A stretch of 16,002 nt of DNA from Phoronis ovalis (GCA_028565635.1 JAOXYB010025347.1:1-16002); one strand, 5' to 3'. Positions 1 to 9,057 are shown, numbered from the stretch's first letter. Numbers and translations: made by a program. Notes: a model not told the origin generated them from the letters alone.

Positions 1-151
1 AGATTTTCAGATTACTAATTTATAGGTGATGCTGAAATTTCCCAATCAGCTAGCATGAACATCAGGTATACTTTGGAGGAATCTTGTTAGATATTCGTTT
101 TGTCTCACGTAGTGACTTCATAGTGTGCACTATCTCAGCCAACGTAAAACT
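1..151. other. Unassigned flank
   Basis: I see nothing recognisable before the first repeat element. Confidence 0.5.
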
Positions 152-545
152 CCGGACCGTAAGACACTTTTTCAAAAGGGGGGTGCGTTGGTAGTGTTTC
201 CAGAATTACCGATTTCAGAAAATATCATTTGAGTAATCGAAAAAGGTTGTTGAAACGTCACCGTGCCGCAAAAAAAATTGACAAGCAAAAAAAAACAAAT
301 CCACTCCAACTGTAACAAAACGCCCCAGAAAAAGTGCTAACGTAATAAACAAATTTTCTGTTCAAAAGGGGGGGGGGGTGCGCATGTTTTCTTGTCAGTT
401 CAAAAGAGGTGCGTCAAAAGGGGGATGCGTTACTATTTCAAAAGGGGGGTGCGTTAACATTACATTAATAATCCTCCCATTTCAAAAGGGGCTGCGTTAT
501 TATTATTAAAATATGTTCTTCCCATTTCAAAGGGGGGGGGGGGGC
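152..545 (+). mobile_element. Decayed copy of the G-run MITE
   Basis: This segment aligns along most of its length with the complete element at 5210-5679, in the same orientation. The shared tract starts with AAGACACTTTTTCAAAAGGGG and continues through ATTACCGATTTCAGAAAATATC. Its left end reads CCGGACCGTAAGA against CAGGCCCGTCAGA, and the right inverted end is missing or unrecognisable after the last G-run near 545. It holds about seven modules resembling TTTCAAAAGGGGGTGCGTT, two with expanded G-tracts (about 366-378 and 532-544). Confidence 0.75.
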
Positions 546-713
546 GTTCTGAAACCTAGCCGTAATTAATTTCAAACTGAGCTCTCGGCAAAACTAGGCA
601 AAATCCTAAAAAATGCCTGTCTATATGTCTAAAAGTGCACGCTAAATTCCGCGGAAAATAGTTTTTTTCGTAATAGTCCGGTAAAACCGCTTTAAATAGT
701 TATGTGTGGACCA

Positions 714-822
714 CTGTAGATAGTTTATACGTCTGTAGATAGTTTATTCGTCATAGTTTATTCGTCTGTAGATAGTTTATTCGTCTGTAGATAGTTTATT
801 CGTCTGTAGATAGTTTATTCGA
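714..822 (+). repeat. 19-bp minisatellite, six units
   Basis: The unit CTGTAGATAGTTTATTCGT begins at 714, 733, 766, 785 and 804. A shortened unit at 752-765 lacks the first bases. The first unit carries one substitution (ATACG) and the last ends CGA. No coding or structural role is apparent. Confidence 0.93.
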
Positions 823-1205
823 CTAAATTAATCAAAGCACATTTAATTGCAGCACTTCTTGGTCAATCTGACAAAATTATAATTTTGTAACTTACAATTT
901 AACCATATTTCAGATTAAGAATTTATAACCATCTCGTCTGACGTGACTAGTTTCTCATAGTTACTGTACATGTGAAATACTTTTTACTTAACAGTTTACG
1001 AAATGATTCAAACTTTAACTCGGGATGCCTCAACATATTGCCTTTCACTAGACGACTTGTATTTCTTCAGAGAATCGGCTGAAGAAACAGCTATAAATAT
1101 ACAGTAATCACAAAGTAGGTAGAATAAACGAAATAGACCTAATGCCTGGCGATAAAATTGGTAAGGTAAAGAATCACTTGGACGGATATTCTGAAGGCAC
1201 TAATC
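823..1205. other. Intergenic, nothing recognised
   Basis: This is AT-rich sequence between the 19-bp minisatellite and the palindromic element. There is no plausible exon or repeat. Confidence 0.5.
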
Positions 1206-1305
1206 CAGACCTACCTAACCAACGTAGACTCGAACCGTCAATTCGCACTCGCGCACCTGTTTCTTACCACTGACGGTTCGAGTCTACCCTGGTTAGGTAG
1301 GCCTG
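1206..1305. mobile_element. 100-bp palindromic foldback element with TAATC TSD
   Basis: Two 35-nt arms (1206-1240 and 1271-1305) are inverted copies with three mismatches, around a 30-bp centre. The ends read CAGACCTACC and, inverted, CAGGCCTACC. TAATC flanks both sides (1201-1205 and 1306-1310) as a 5-bp duplication. Each arm contains GGTTCGAGTC on one strand, which resembles a pol III B box. It is too small to code. The CAGRCC ends and 5-bp duplication match the style of the element at 5210-5679, so both may be moved by the same transposase class (inference). Confidence 0.8.
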
Positions 1306-1310
1306 TAATC

Positions 1311-2877
1311 AACACACAGGAATACATGGTTTGTACCCATCATACAAAACAGAGCACAGAACTGATATTAAAAATGCCTACTTATCTCGAGGCTGACCAC
1401 GTGCGACTATAATGTTTTTATTAACAAAATAACTGTTCATTGAACATTGCCAGGTCACTGTTTTTAGGCACCGTAGTCGTTGAGGATCGGAATGTTGAAA
1501 CTGTAACGTCTTCTTTTGCATTTTATAATTTGCAATTGTTACTTAGTTATTAAGTGTAACGTGGCGTTTTCATTGTGAAGACACATGTAGCTATATTATA
1601 ACAATAATGTATCGAAAAATACAAAACATGAGAGAATGAATCTAGACTCAAGTGAGCAACATGTACCAGGATCCGAATGTTCCACGTAAGATGTCTTCAA
1701 AGTCTGATAATATGATAGAATTAACTCTCTGCCATGCACTTACATGTACAGATGAAAGAAAGATAGCAGGCATGTATGCATATTCATTAGCCACAGGCTT
1801 ATCAGCAAAAATAAAATTCTGCATGATTAACTATATATACAATGTAATTCAAAAAATACAAAAAGTTATTACAATACAATAAAACAGTTACCATTTGCAT
1901 GCGAACATTATATTTCATAACATTTAAAGTTGCATATTATATGCATATGCTACTAAAATATATCTAAGAATCATAGATTAATATAATGCATCCAGTAATA
2001 ATTACGAGGCGTAGCGCTGAGACTATAAAGGACACCGGAACTAAATGTGCAATTCTTTGTGATTCTTTATGCTGAAAGACTAGGTAGATGAGGGTAACTA
2101 TTATCTATGAAGAGAACGTTGATTTTCTTATGGTTTTATCTAAGAAGAGGTACTACCTTTATTAAAATGTTAACTCTGCTAGTATTGTTAATATTTCTTT
2201 GGTCTTTGTCTATGTATTTTGTAAATTTTTTACTGTACGTGACAATAAACTATTATTATCTATACAACTGCAAGTTCTCAGAGCAGGCGAATTAAATTCC
2301 AGAGGTTATAACACTTATATCTAACAATACTTGCGATAGTATAAATGTGTACTAGATCTCATATAATCTTCAGCGGTCATTTCAATGTAAATTGATAAGG
2401 ATACCATTTATCAAAAACTGACATAACGATATACCTGTGTATTGTGACGTTAACGATTTTATTTGCCCACAATGCCAAAATGCTTACCAGGTGGATTACA
2501 GTCAATCATATTATGTAGAGGACGTGCGCAGATAACAAACAGAGCATTGGCTACAAAAAAAGTTGATTTATATTAATAAAACCTGCATCATTTATATTAA
2601 ATGTTTTGTCACTAGCTGTGCATAGGTCGGGAAAGCTTGAAGTTTACGTATATCTAATAATGAAACTTTCGTGCTGTCTTTATTATCATATGCATTAGTG
2701 ATAGCATTGTTTTAAGCCGATTACGGTTTTTGAAATAGAGCATTATCAGCGACTAACATGACAATGTAGTAAATCGCCTCAACTGATCTTCAGCACAAAT
2801 ATGTGCATTGTTCCCACGGATTGGATTTTTTGTTATCTATTTTTGCAAATAAAACACGGATTGCATTTGACGACAAG
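1311..2877. other. Intergenic region upstream of Gene A
   Basis: This is about 1.6 kb of AT-rich DNA. Two small frames (1652-1882, 76 codons; 2107-2295, 62 codons, hydrophobic) show no convincing gene signals. A TATAAAG at 2024-2030 lies before the second, without a good initiator. Distal regulatory elements of Gene A could lie here but none is recognisable. Confidence 0.5.
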
Positions 2878-2914
2878 TATAAATACCAGACTAAGAACCA
2901 AACGTTATCATACT
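2878..2914 (+). promoter_or_regulatory. Gene A core promoter: TATA box plus initiator
   Basis: TATAAAT at 2878-2884 is followed by TCATACT at 2908-2914, a full match to the animal initiator consensus YYANWYY, with the +1 adenine at about 2910. The T of TATA sits 32 bases upstream of that adenine, which is the usual spacing. The predicted 5' UTR is about 59 nt. The start site itself is inferred. Confidence 0.7.
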
Positions 2915-2968
2915 GCCTGCGAGACCTGTGAAGCAGCAGTCGATTTTTTATACCAAAATCGAACCAAA

Positions 2969-3008
2969 ATGCTGATCGTGTTAACTTTACTCGCGCTCTC
3001 CGGCACAG
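2969..3008 (+). CDS. Gene A coding exon 1 (signal peptide)
   Basis: This 40-nt coding part encodes the hydrophobic leader MLIVLTLLALSGT and ends at a strong donor (ACAG|GTAAGT) in phase 1. The start context AACCAAAATG is good for an animal gene, and no upstream in-frame ATG is needed to explain the protein. A 5' UTR of about 59 nt lies in the same exon. Confidence 0.87.
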
Positions 3009-6000
3009 GTAAGTTATTACAATGTGTCCAAGTCTCTTGTGTCCACGTAAAAAGTGTATGCTATTTCAAACATTTTTTTTGAAAAAATGCTGAAATATTT
3101 TTTATCAGCGTGAGTGATTTAATACTAACAGGATTCAAAATTTTTGAATGTGCAGTTTTTTTACTTAAAGCAATAACATTGAAAACCAATTGTATCCTAT
3201 TGCGTCACTCTCAGTGGACGTGTATGAGGTTCCAACTCGATGTTTCTGCGAATCATAATACCTGAACAGATGAGTGCACAGTGGAACATAATTATAACCA
3301 TGTACCATCGATGCCTAAAATACTAGGAGCTAGATAGGATCATCATGTCCTGATAAGCAGTCTGGTCCATTAACTAGTCCATTAACGCTAATCGTAGACA
3401 ATGAAGAATTATAAATTTGTAATTTAATTTGCGAAAAAAAAATTTTCCTAAAAAATGGCACATTCAAAACTGTTGGAACTGATAAACACGTTATAAAATA
3501 ATATACATCTTTCAGGAGGCACGGGAGAGGTGGATACACCACAAACTTTAATTATTTATTAACGTCCTGAACGCTACGGTTTCACAATAAGATATATATG
3601 AATATCGATTTTTGACTCTTATAAATAAAAAAGAATTCAAGGAAATAGAAATGAGTCTATGCATCAAATTGACAGTACTTTAAAAGTGTTCTGAGCCATA
3701 CCTACGTAAAATGTCTTTATGCTACCAAGCTGTTTTGTCGCTATTCATAAAAAATTCTGTTTCGTTTTGTTTTAAGCCTTCTCCCAAACCACGACACTAG
3801 GTACTCGATACACGACGAAAGATGTTCAAACTTTTGGACCAAAAGCGCAACATGTTTTTATTGCCAGTACGTGCAACAATTTCGACGGGTATGGCGTGAA
3901 TGTTGGCATTCTGTTGTTTCATAATCCCCAGTGGATTATTGCTCAAGGCGTTGTTCGTTTTTACGTCACTAACCAGAAACCTACAGTGGGACAGGTAAAC
4001 TCATTTATTATTTTTATTGAAGCCTAGTGATATATTTTGGTATTAATGTAAAAATAGTATCATGGGACATGAATGAAATCCGTGGGAAGACATTTAGCAT
4101 CAGACATGATTCTTGGTCATACATGTGGGACCATTAAGAAAGAAGCAGTCAAGTCGGTACTTGAACTATAGGTTGTTGCCGTAATTTTTGTAATCAGAAT
4201 AAATCTATTCTTTTTCTTTTATGTCAACATCTACAATTTAATACCTTTGCACAAAAGTTGTATTAATCTGTATTCTCTAGTTGTTTGACACGTTTCAAAT
4301 TACAACCTGTAACGTAATAATACATCCTAAAACTCAGGTGGGTATTCACCTATATGCTGAATCCGGGGTTAAATCTTGGTATGTGCCACCCAAACTTTCA
4401 AATTTTCACCTAAAAATGGATCCACTTTTCATAAAATACCTAAAGATGGGTCCATCCCGATGGGTTCGTATTTGAAGCAAAAACCTAGAAATTGGTCTCC
4501 TTCTTTAAGCAAAAACTCCCGTGATAACCCTATAAATGGGCCTCTTTTTCGAGTGATAACCCTAAAAATTGGTCCAGTTTGGAGAACAAATCATTAGAAA
4601 TGGGCAGATGTGCTGAGTTTGGGTGGTACATGCCCCTCTAAAAAGAAGGCCAATACCCCCGAACTAAAATTTAAATCTACGACACAGAAAAACCTTGTCC
4701 TCAAACTCCACCAGGTCCTTTTTTTTAGGTGATACTCCCAGATAGTATCCTGTGTGATAACGTACCGTATCCTGGTGCCCAACCGTTGCCATGGTGTTCC
4801 ATAAAAAGTTGGAATGGAAACAGTACACAAGAACTTTATGTTATTCTAACACATCATAAACATGTTAGTTCTTAAGCTATTGTAGGCAATCAATACAAAT
4901 CCCGTATTCAGACAAGCACTTCAAATTTAACAAAGGTTTTTACTACTAGATACAATGTTTAATAATTGGAACTGTTTGTTTTTTTATATAACAGGAAGCA
5001 CAATAGGTTTTTGGCGATCTTGAAGGCATCCTTGCATTTTTGAAATTGGCGGAATATTTGCTAGATAGATAGATAGATTGTTCCCCTAGGAAACGGATAT
5101 GATTTGAGGCATATATTTTATGACCAATACAATTTTTTTTTTAAATCTTTCTGAATACGTTATTGGTACATTATGGGTTATTGTCCGCCATGATAGCTTA
5201 TTCGGAACCCAGGCCCGTCAGACACTTTTTCAAAAGGGGTGGTTGCGTTTGTGGTGTTTTTAGAATTACCGATTTCAGAAAATATCAGTTCAGTAATCCA
5301 AAAAAGGTTGCTGGAACGTCTTCGTGCTGCCAGAAAAATATTGACAAGCAAAAAAAAATGTCATTTTCAATCCTATTGCAACAATACGCCCAGAATAAGT
5401 GCTATCGTCATAAAAAAAAATTCTGTTCCACAGGGTGGGCTGGCAGGTGCGCGTGTTTTCCTGTCAATTTAAAAGGGGGTGAGTTAGTATTTCAAAAGGG
5501 GGGTGCGCTATTTCAAAAGGGGGTGCGTTACTGTTTCAAAAGGGGGTTGCGTTAACATTACATTAATGGTCCTCCCATTTCAAAAGGGGGTGCGTTATCA
5601 TTAAATATGTTCCTCCCATTTCAAAAGGGGGTGCGTTCGCACCCAACGCAATCCCCCCCCCCCCCATCTGACGGGCCTGGAACCGGCTATTATATATATA
5701 TGAAGCTTAAACGAATGATGTTGTATCTCTTATAGATAACATATCTACCACACGTGTTATATCCTGCTGATATGATAAAAACATGTAACATGTTCAATCT
5801 GAAAAACTAAATATGTCTACGAATATTGTTTAGTTATTATTAATATGTATATAACTACATAAATGAGATACATGTATGCTGTATTTCTTCCAGCTCACCT
5901 AGCACAAGCCTAGTTTAGAAATGTTATAAAGAATAATTCCACCCGCGTCTTTAAGGACTCGAGATTTACTATGTGGCACTGTTTTTTAGCTATAACTTTA

Positions 6001-7827
6001 TTCAAGTATCGTAACCAAAATGAAGCTTTATACACATAAAAATTTACATTTTGGAGTGGTTTTGTACGAAGTATATTAATCCAAAAGTGATGAGGTTGCA
6101 CATTTGATTTACAAATTGCTTCATGTCAGCTCATGGGCATGTGATCAGATTCAAAGAATATAACCTCATGATTTGCTTAGTTTAATAGAATATTATCTAT
6201 TTTAAAATGTATACTTTATAGACTGTCTATTTCCTTATTTCATTTGCAAGGACATGGATCGAAATATACATATCCCCAATGTGTCGCAAAACCTAATAGT
6301 ACTTACAGTATTCGGTGTGAATTCTATGCAAAAAGAAATAATTTTATCCTTTAGGCCCTGTCTCCAGACACCATTTTGTGCCAGAATGAACCCAAACCAG
6401 GGGCTCAGCCTTTACCCAACTGTACTGTACCTACATGGAATGGCAGCTCCGAGGCTCTCTACGTGGTGACTACTAATGGAAATGTTGGTGGTATCGACTA
6501 CTCTGTGCTTGTAGAATTCACTAAGAACAAGGTAAAATAGAAGAGTCAGTGTTCTTTTCCTAAATTGCCATAAAAGGCAACAACTAATCTTTAAATATCC
6601 TCGTGGTCATCTAACCAATATAAAACAGCTGATATTAAATTACTACAGTAGTTTCGTTTCATCCTAGCCTGTTATGTTCCTAGACATTTGTATTTTCTTG
6701 AAAGGTTTTCTAAACAATATCTTTTCGGGATATAGAAATCGCTGATTGTTCCTTTAAGCATTTACAGAACAGTGTTGCTAACATCTGTTAATACATAAAT
6801 ATTTCGGTTTCTCATGATCAATCTTGCCTAAACGCCGATACCTGTAATAGTGTTAGCTAAACGGAGTATTAAGCGTAATATATGAATACAATTATTATTT
6901 TCTTCATACGATATCCATTCCCATACACTGCTCATAAACGCGAGATTATATATTTTTTCTGGTAATTAGTACAATTACTTAGGATTGGAAGCCTGTGTGA
7001 TTTAAATAACTGAAAACTACATCACAATACAATAATAAGATTTTCAATTTACTGAATTGAAATCGTTACATATATTTTGTTACTTTTTATAATCACTAGT
7101 TTAACATAACCGAATGTGCACACGTGTTTTTCAGGCTCCTATTGTTCAGAGTTCCTTTATACCAAAAGCACACCGTACAGTAGTGTACCAACCAACAGCA
7201 GCACCAACATATCTCACCCAAACAATTCGGGCCCAGGGAGTATTCTCCTTGCTATACCAAGAGCATATTGTTCTGGAAATTGCCTTTTGTCCTGATAGCA
7301 CCACTACAAAACAGTACTCAGTCACTAGCACGGTAAGCCTATATTTTTCTGGAGAAATTTAAAATCAACATCAGATTCAGACGTAGTAAGATTAGGTTTT
7401 GACGTAAAAACTATACAGAGGGATATCATTAGTAGGCAACAAAATATAGCGTAACTTCTATTTTCGTGTGTGTTAAAAAATAACTCAAAATTCGAAATAA
7501 TAAAAAAATACTCAAATAGTTGTCCAATCATGACAGAATTACATGCCGTATTTGAACAGTGTCTTGTCCTTGTAGGTATTTGGCGTCGGAGTTCATAGTG
7601 CTTTCAACCAGTATATTTGCACTAAACTTCCGTGTAACCCTGACAGCGCTTCCGTAGTAGCAGACAACCCTAATGAAGTGGCCTTGAACGTGGCGTCAGC
7701 AACTACCGCCATTGGAGATTTGTCTAAACTTTACATCAGTATATATTGTTGGGGTGGCGATTACGCAGTCGATGTCAAGAAGTATCGTGGAAATTTCGAA
7801 TATGGTGCAGCTCTAAATCCTCGTTAA
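2969..7827 (+). CDS. Gene A: five-exon gene for a 294-aa secreted, cysteine-containing protein of unrecognised family
   Basis: I assembled this spliced gene by eye. The coding exons are 2969-3008, 3777-3994, 6355-6531, 7135-7332 and 7576-7827. All four introns are GT-AG (phases 1, 0, 0, 0), and the joined frame stays open for 294 codons to TAA at 7825. The first 13-16 residues (MLIVLTLLALSGT..) form a short signal peptide, probably cut near AFS-Q, so the product should be secreted. The mature part has seven cysteines (46, 95, 109, 197, 226, 231, 269), no later transmembrane segment, and N-glycosylation sequons at 108 (NCT) and 115 (NGS). Four short beta-like segments share a hydrophobic-x-hydrophobic...C...Y-x-V-x-V pattern (about 39-58, 121-141, 190-209, 263-281), which suggests two copies of a module of roughly 100-130 residues. 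I recognise no family. A distant similarity to PPC-type or IgGFc-binding-like beta domains is possible but unproven. The ATG has A at -3 and sits 59 nt below a predicted start site. Confidence 0.88.
3009..3776 (+). other. Gene A intron 1
   Basis: This 768-bp phase-1 intron separates the signal-peptide exon from the mature protein. It is AT-rich with no recognisable element. A 70-codon antisense frame (3330-3542) has no gene-like features. Confidence 0.8.
3777..3994 (+). CDS. Gene A coding exon 2
   Basis: This exon lies between a T-rich acceptor (GTTTTAAG) and the donor ACAG|GTAAAC. Joined in phase 1 it encodes residues 14-86, beginning AFSQTTTLGTRY. It carries the first beta-like segment with Cys46 (FIASTCNNFDGYGVNVG) and the aromatic stretch QWIIAQGVVRFYVT. 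It ends in phase 0. Confidence 0.88.
4378..4634. mobile_element. Degenerate inverted-end repeat with periodic core, probable MITE-like element
   Basis: The ends are inverted copies of GGYATGTRCCACCCAAACT (left 4378-4396, right 4616-4634), differing at two positions. Between them a motif near CCTAAAAATGGGTCC recurs at 4409, 4439, 4484, 4529, 4561 and 4593, spaced about 30-45 bp, twice preceded by GTGATAA. No convincing target-site duplication is visible, and similarity of flanking CGGGG tracts and GTATTCACC/GGTGATAC hints that the true element may reach from about 4335 to 4743. It lies in Gene A intron 2. The small frames across it look like repeat artefacts. Confidence 0.6.
5063..5078 (+). 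repeat. Short GATA microsatellite
   Basis: This is about four tandem TAGA/GATA units in Gene A intron 2, about 130 bp before the 470-bp MITE. It is too short to say more. Confidence 0.75.
5205..5209. repeat. Left target-site duplication GAACC
   Basis: GAACC directly abuts the left end of the 470-bp element and is repeated exactly at 5680-5684 on its right side. Confidence 0.8.
5210..5679 (+). mobile_element. Complete 470-bp MITE with 13-bp perfect TIRs, GAACC TSD and G-run arrays
   Basis: The element starts CAGGCCCGTCAGA and ends with the exact inverse, TCTGACGGGCCTG. It is flanked by the direct repeat GAACC (5205-5209 and 5680-5684), a 5-bp target-site duplication. Inside are about seven copies of a module near TTTCAAAAGGGGGTGCGTT, clustered mainly in the right 200 bp, plus a run of 14 C residues before the right end. 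No transposase is encoded, so it is non-autonomous. CAGG ends and a 5-bp duplication would suit a hAT-type (hAT5-like) family, by inference. It lies in Gene A intron 2. The 130-codon frame across it (5163-5555) is a repeat artefact. Confidence 0.88.
5680..5684. repeat. Right target-site duplication GAACC
   Basis: This is an exact match to the left flank GAACC at 5205-5209, directly after the terminal CGGGCCTG of the element. Confidence 0.8.
6355..6531 (+). CDS. Gene A coding exon 3
   Basis: This 177-nt, phase 0-0 exon encodes residues 87-145. It holds Cys95 and Cys109, both N-glycosylation sequons, and the segment LYVVTTNGNVGGIDYSVLVEF, which lacks the cysteine found in the matching segments. 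The acceptor is CCTTTAG|G and the donor AAG|GTAAAA. Being symmetric, this exon could be skipped without breaking the frame. Confidence 0.88.
6532..7134 (+). other. Gene A intron 3
   Basis: This 603-bp phase-0 intron is AT-rich with no repeats or embedded genes that I can see. It ends in a clear polypyrimidine tract and TTTTCAG acceptor. Confidence 0.8.
7135..7332 (+). CDS. Gene A coding exon 4
   Basis: This 198-nt, phase 0-0 exon encodes residues 146-211, including VVYQPTAAPTYLTQT and the third segment IVLEIAFCPDSTTTKQYSV with Cys197. The acceptor is a good polypyrimidine tract (GTTTTTCAG|G) and the donor is ACG|GTAAGC. Like exon 3 it is symmetric. Confidence 0.88.
7576..7827 (+). CDS. Gene A coding exon 5 (C-terminal, with stop)
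   Basis: This exon follows the acceptor CCTTGTAG|G and encodes residues 212-294 plus TAA. It carries Cys226, Cys231 and Cys269 and the fourth segment LYISIYCWGGDYAVDVKKY. The protein ends ..AALNPR. The stop is followed 57 nt later by AATAAA. Confidence 0.9.
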   Translation, partial: VFGVGVHSAFNQYICTKLPCNPDSASVVADNPNEVALNVASATTAIGDLSKLYISIYCWGGDYAVDVKKYRGNFEYGAALNPR

Positions 7828-7883
7828 TTGAATCTAGTTGCCAATTTCAAGTATTGCCCTTTGCTTATGGTGACTTAGCATGT

Positions 7884-7889
7884 AATAAA
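7884..7889 (+). terminator. Gene A polyadenylation signal AATAAA
   Basis: A canonical AATAAA lies 57 nt after the Gene A stop codon. It is the first such hexamer after the stop, giving a short 3' UTR. The cleavage point is not visible directly. Confidence 0.7.
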
Positions 7890-8944
7890 GGAGTTCAAAT
7901 ATAAAAAGATGAAATAATTTTGTTCGTTCACATATGCTCCATGAGTAACATATTTCTTATAGCTACGAGGATGAAACGTTACCATACATGTGTAAACATA
8001 TGTACTGTAGATACTAGATTTTACCACACGTCCATCAACAAAATTTGCGTAAACCAGCCACAAAGCATTAACGAGAGCTGGAAAAAATCATAACAGATGA
8101 AAAACACTACTTAATACATCGTTTTTAACGTAAAATTTCCTTTGAATAACTTAAATTAAATTAAATACAGATCTTTTGAATCTATTTAGAAAAGAATCCC
8201 TAAGCAATTTATGTAACAAGGAGCTTGTCTATACTAGATCTAGCCTCTTGTATAAATGTCAACACGATTTGATAAAACCTGGTGACGAATTACTGTACTA
8301 ATTCCCCTGCAATGTCACATGGCGAAAATACTACTTTTTGCCAACAATTTATCCAGTAAAAATAAATTGCTAATTAGCTTTAACGGTTGGTAGCATTATT
8401 ACACGTAAAATCGTGTTCTTTTAATGTGTTCGAGTAAAGACCCTCTATTTTTACGAGTTTTTTATTAATTAATAAATACTTTATTTTCAAAATTACATGT
8501 AGACGTAAAATGAAGGTCACATGTGATTGATTTAAAACAGACCTTGATCAATTCTGCAATAGATTTATAATCGATTAATTTTACTGACACACCTATATAC
8601 TAAAATTTATCTTGTAAACGTTTATAAATATATTATAATTCCATTTTTGCATGAATTAGATCACTTGTTAAAAATGCGTCAATATGTTTAAGGTTCGTTA
8701 ATTCTTAGCTAACTGTAACATGTACAAATTAAAAAAAACAAACATCATAATTCATAGAATGAACAAAATTTAAGAAAACATAATCAAAATAAAACCAATA
8801 TATCATTCAATATTTAGTAGATCTTCAACTTTTGATACTGAATGTTATACGCGATTAATAATTCATCAAATCGTTTAATTTAACAATAGCACATCGCAGC
8901 AACACGTCAATAGTGAACTGTGACGAATAGTCTTTGGGATTCTA
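7890..8944. other. Spacer between Gene A and Gene B
   Basis: This is about 1 kb of very AT-rich sequence after the Gene A polyadenylation signal. It should contain the Gene B promoter, but I see no clear TATA/initiator pair. No exon or repeat was recognised. Confidence 0.5.
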
Positions 8945-8986
8945 ATGAAAACAAGAGGATACATCACAGTTGACAGACATGTATAA
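8945..8986 (+). promoter_or_regulatory. Possible upstream ORF overlapping the Gene B start
   Basis: An ATG 34 nt before the Gene B start opens a 13-codon frame (8945-8986). It ends at a TAA formed just inside the Gene B coding start, in another frame. If the mRNA begins upstream of 8945, this could lower translation of Gene B. No clear TATA box was seen, so the transcript start is unknown. Confidence 0.3.
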
Positions 8987-9057
8987 GTTTTCGAGTTTTA
9001 ATCTTTGCCTACTGGCAACTTTCGGGATAGTTTTGGTGTCTTTATGTTGTGTAAATG
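8979..9057 (+). CDS. Gene B coding exon 1 (signal peptide)
   Basis: This exon encodes residues 1-26 (MYKFSSFNLCLLATFGIVLV..) and ends at the strong donor AATG|GTAAGT in phase 1. The hydrophobic core FNLCLLATFGIVLVSLCC is a typical signal peptide. A short overlapping upstream frame begins at 8945. Confidence 0.85.

Larger units (their letters stand above)
3995..6354 (+). other. Gene A intron 2, host to two repeat elements
   Basis: This phase-0 intron of about 2.4 kb is the longest in the gene. It contains the degenerate inverted-end repeat at 4378-4634, a short GATA microsatellite around 5063-5078, and the intact MITE at 5210-5679. The remaining sequence is AT-rich and shows no exon. Confidence 0.8.

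Noticed and set aside
1652-1882. 76-codon + strand frame
   Set aside because: It has no signal peptide, domain, splice or promoter evidence, and its length is expected by chance in this composition.
2107-2295. 62-codon hydrophobic frame preceded by TATAAAG at 2024-2030
   Set aside because: The hydrophobicity follows from T-rich codons. There is no good initiator, an earlier ATG intervenes in another frame, and no splice context supports it.
5163-5555. 130-codon + strand frame with repeated FQKGG-type residues
   Set aside because: It runs across the left boundary of the 470-bp MITE, and its repetitive residues come directly from the G-run modules.
7114-7362. 82-codon frame on + strand
   Set aside because: It is Gene A exon 4 with flanking intron read in frame, not a separate gene.
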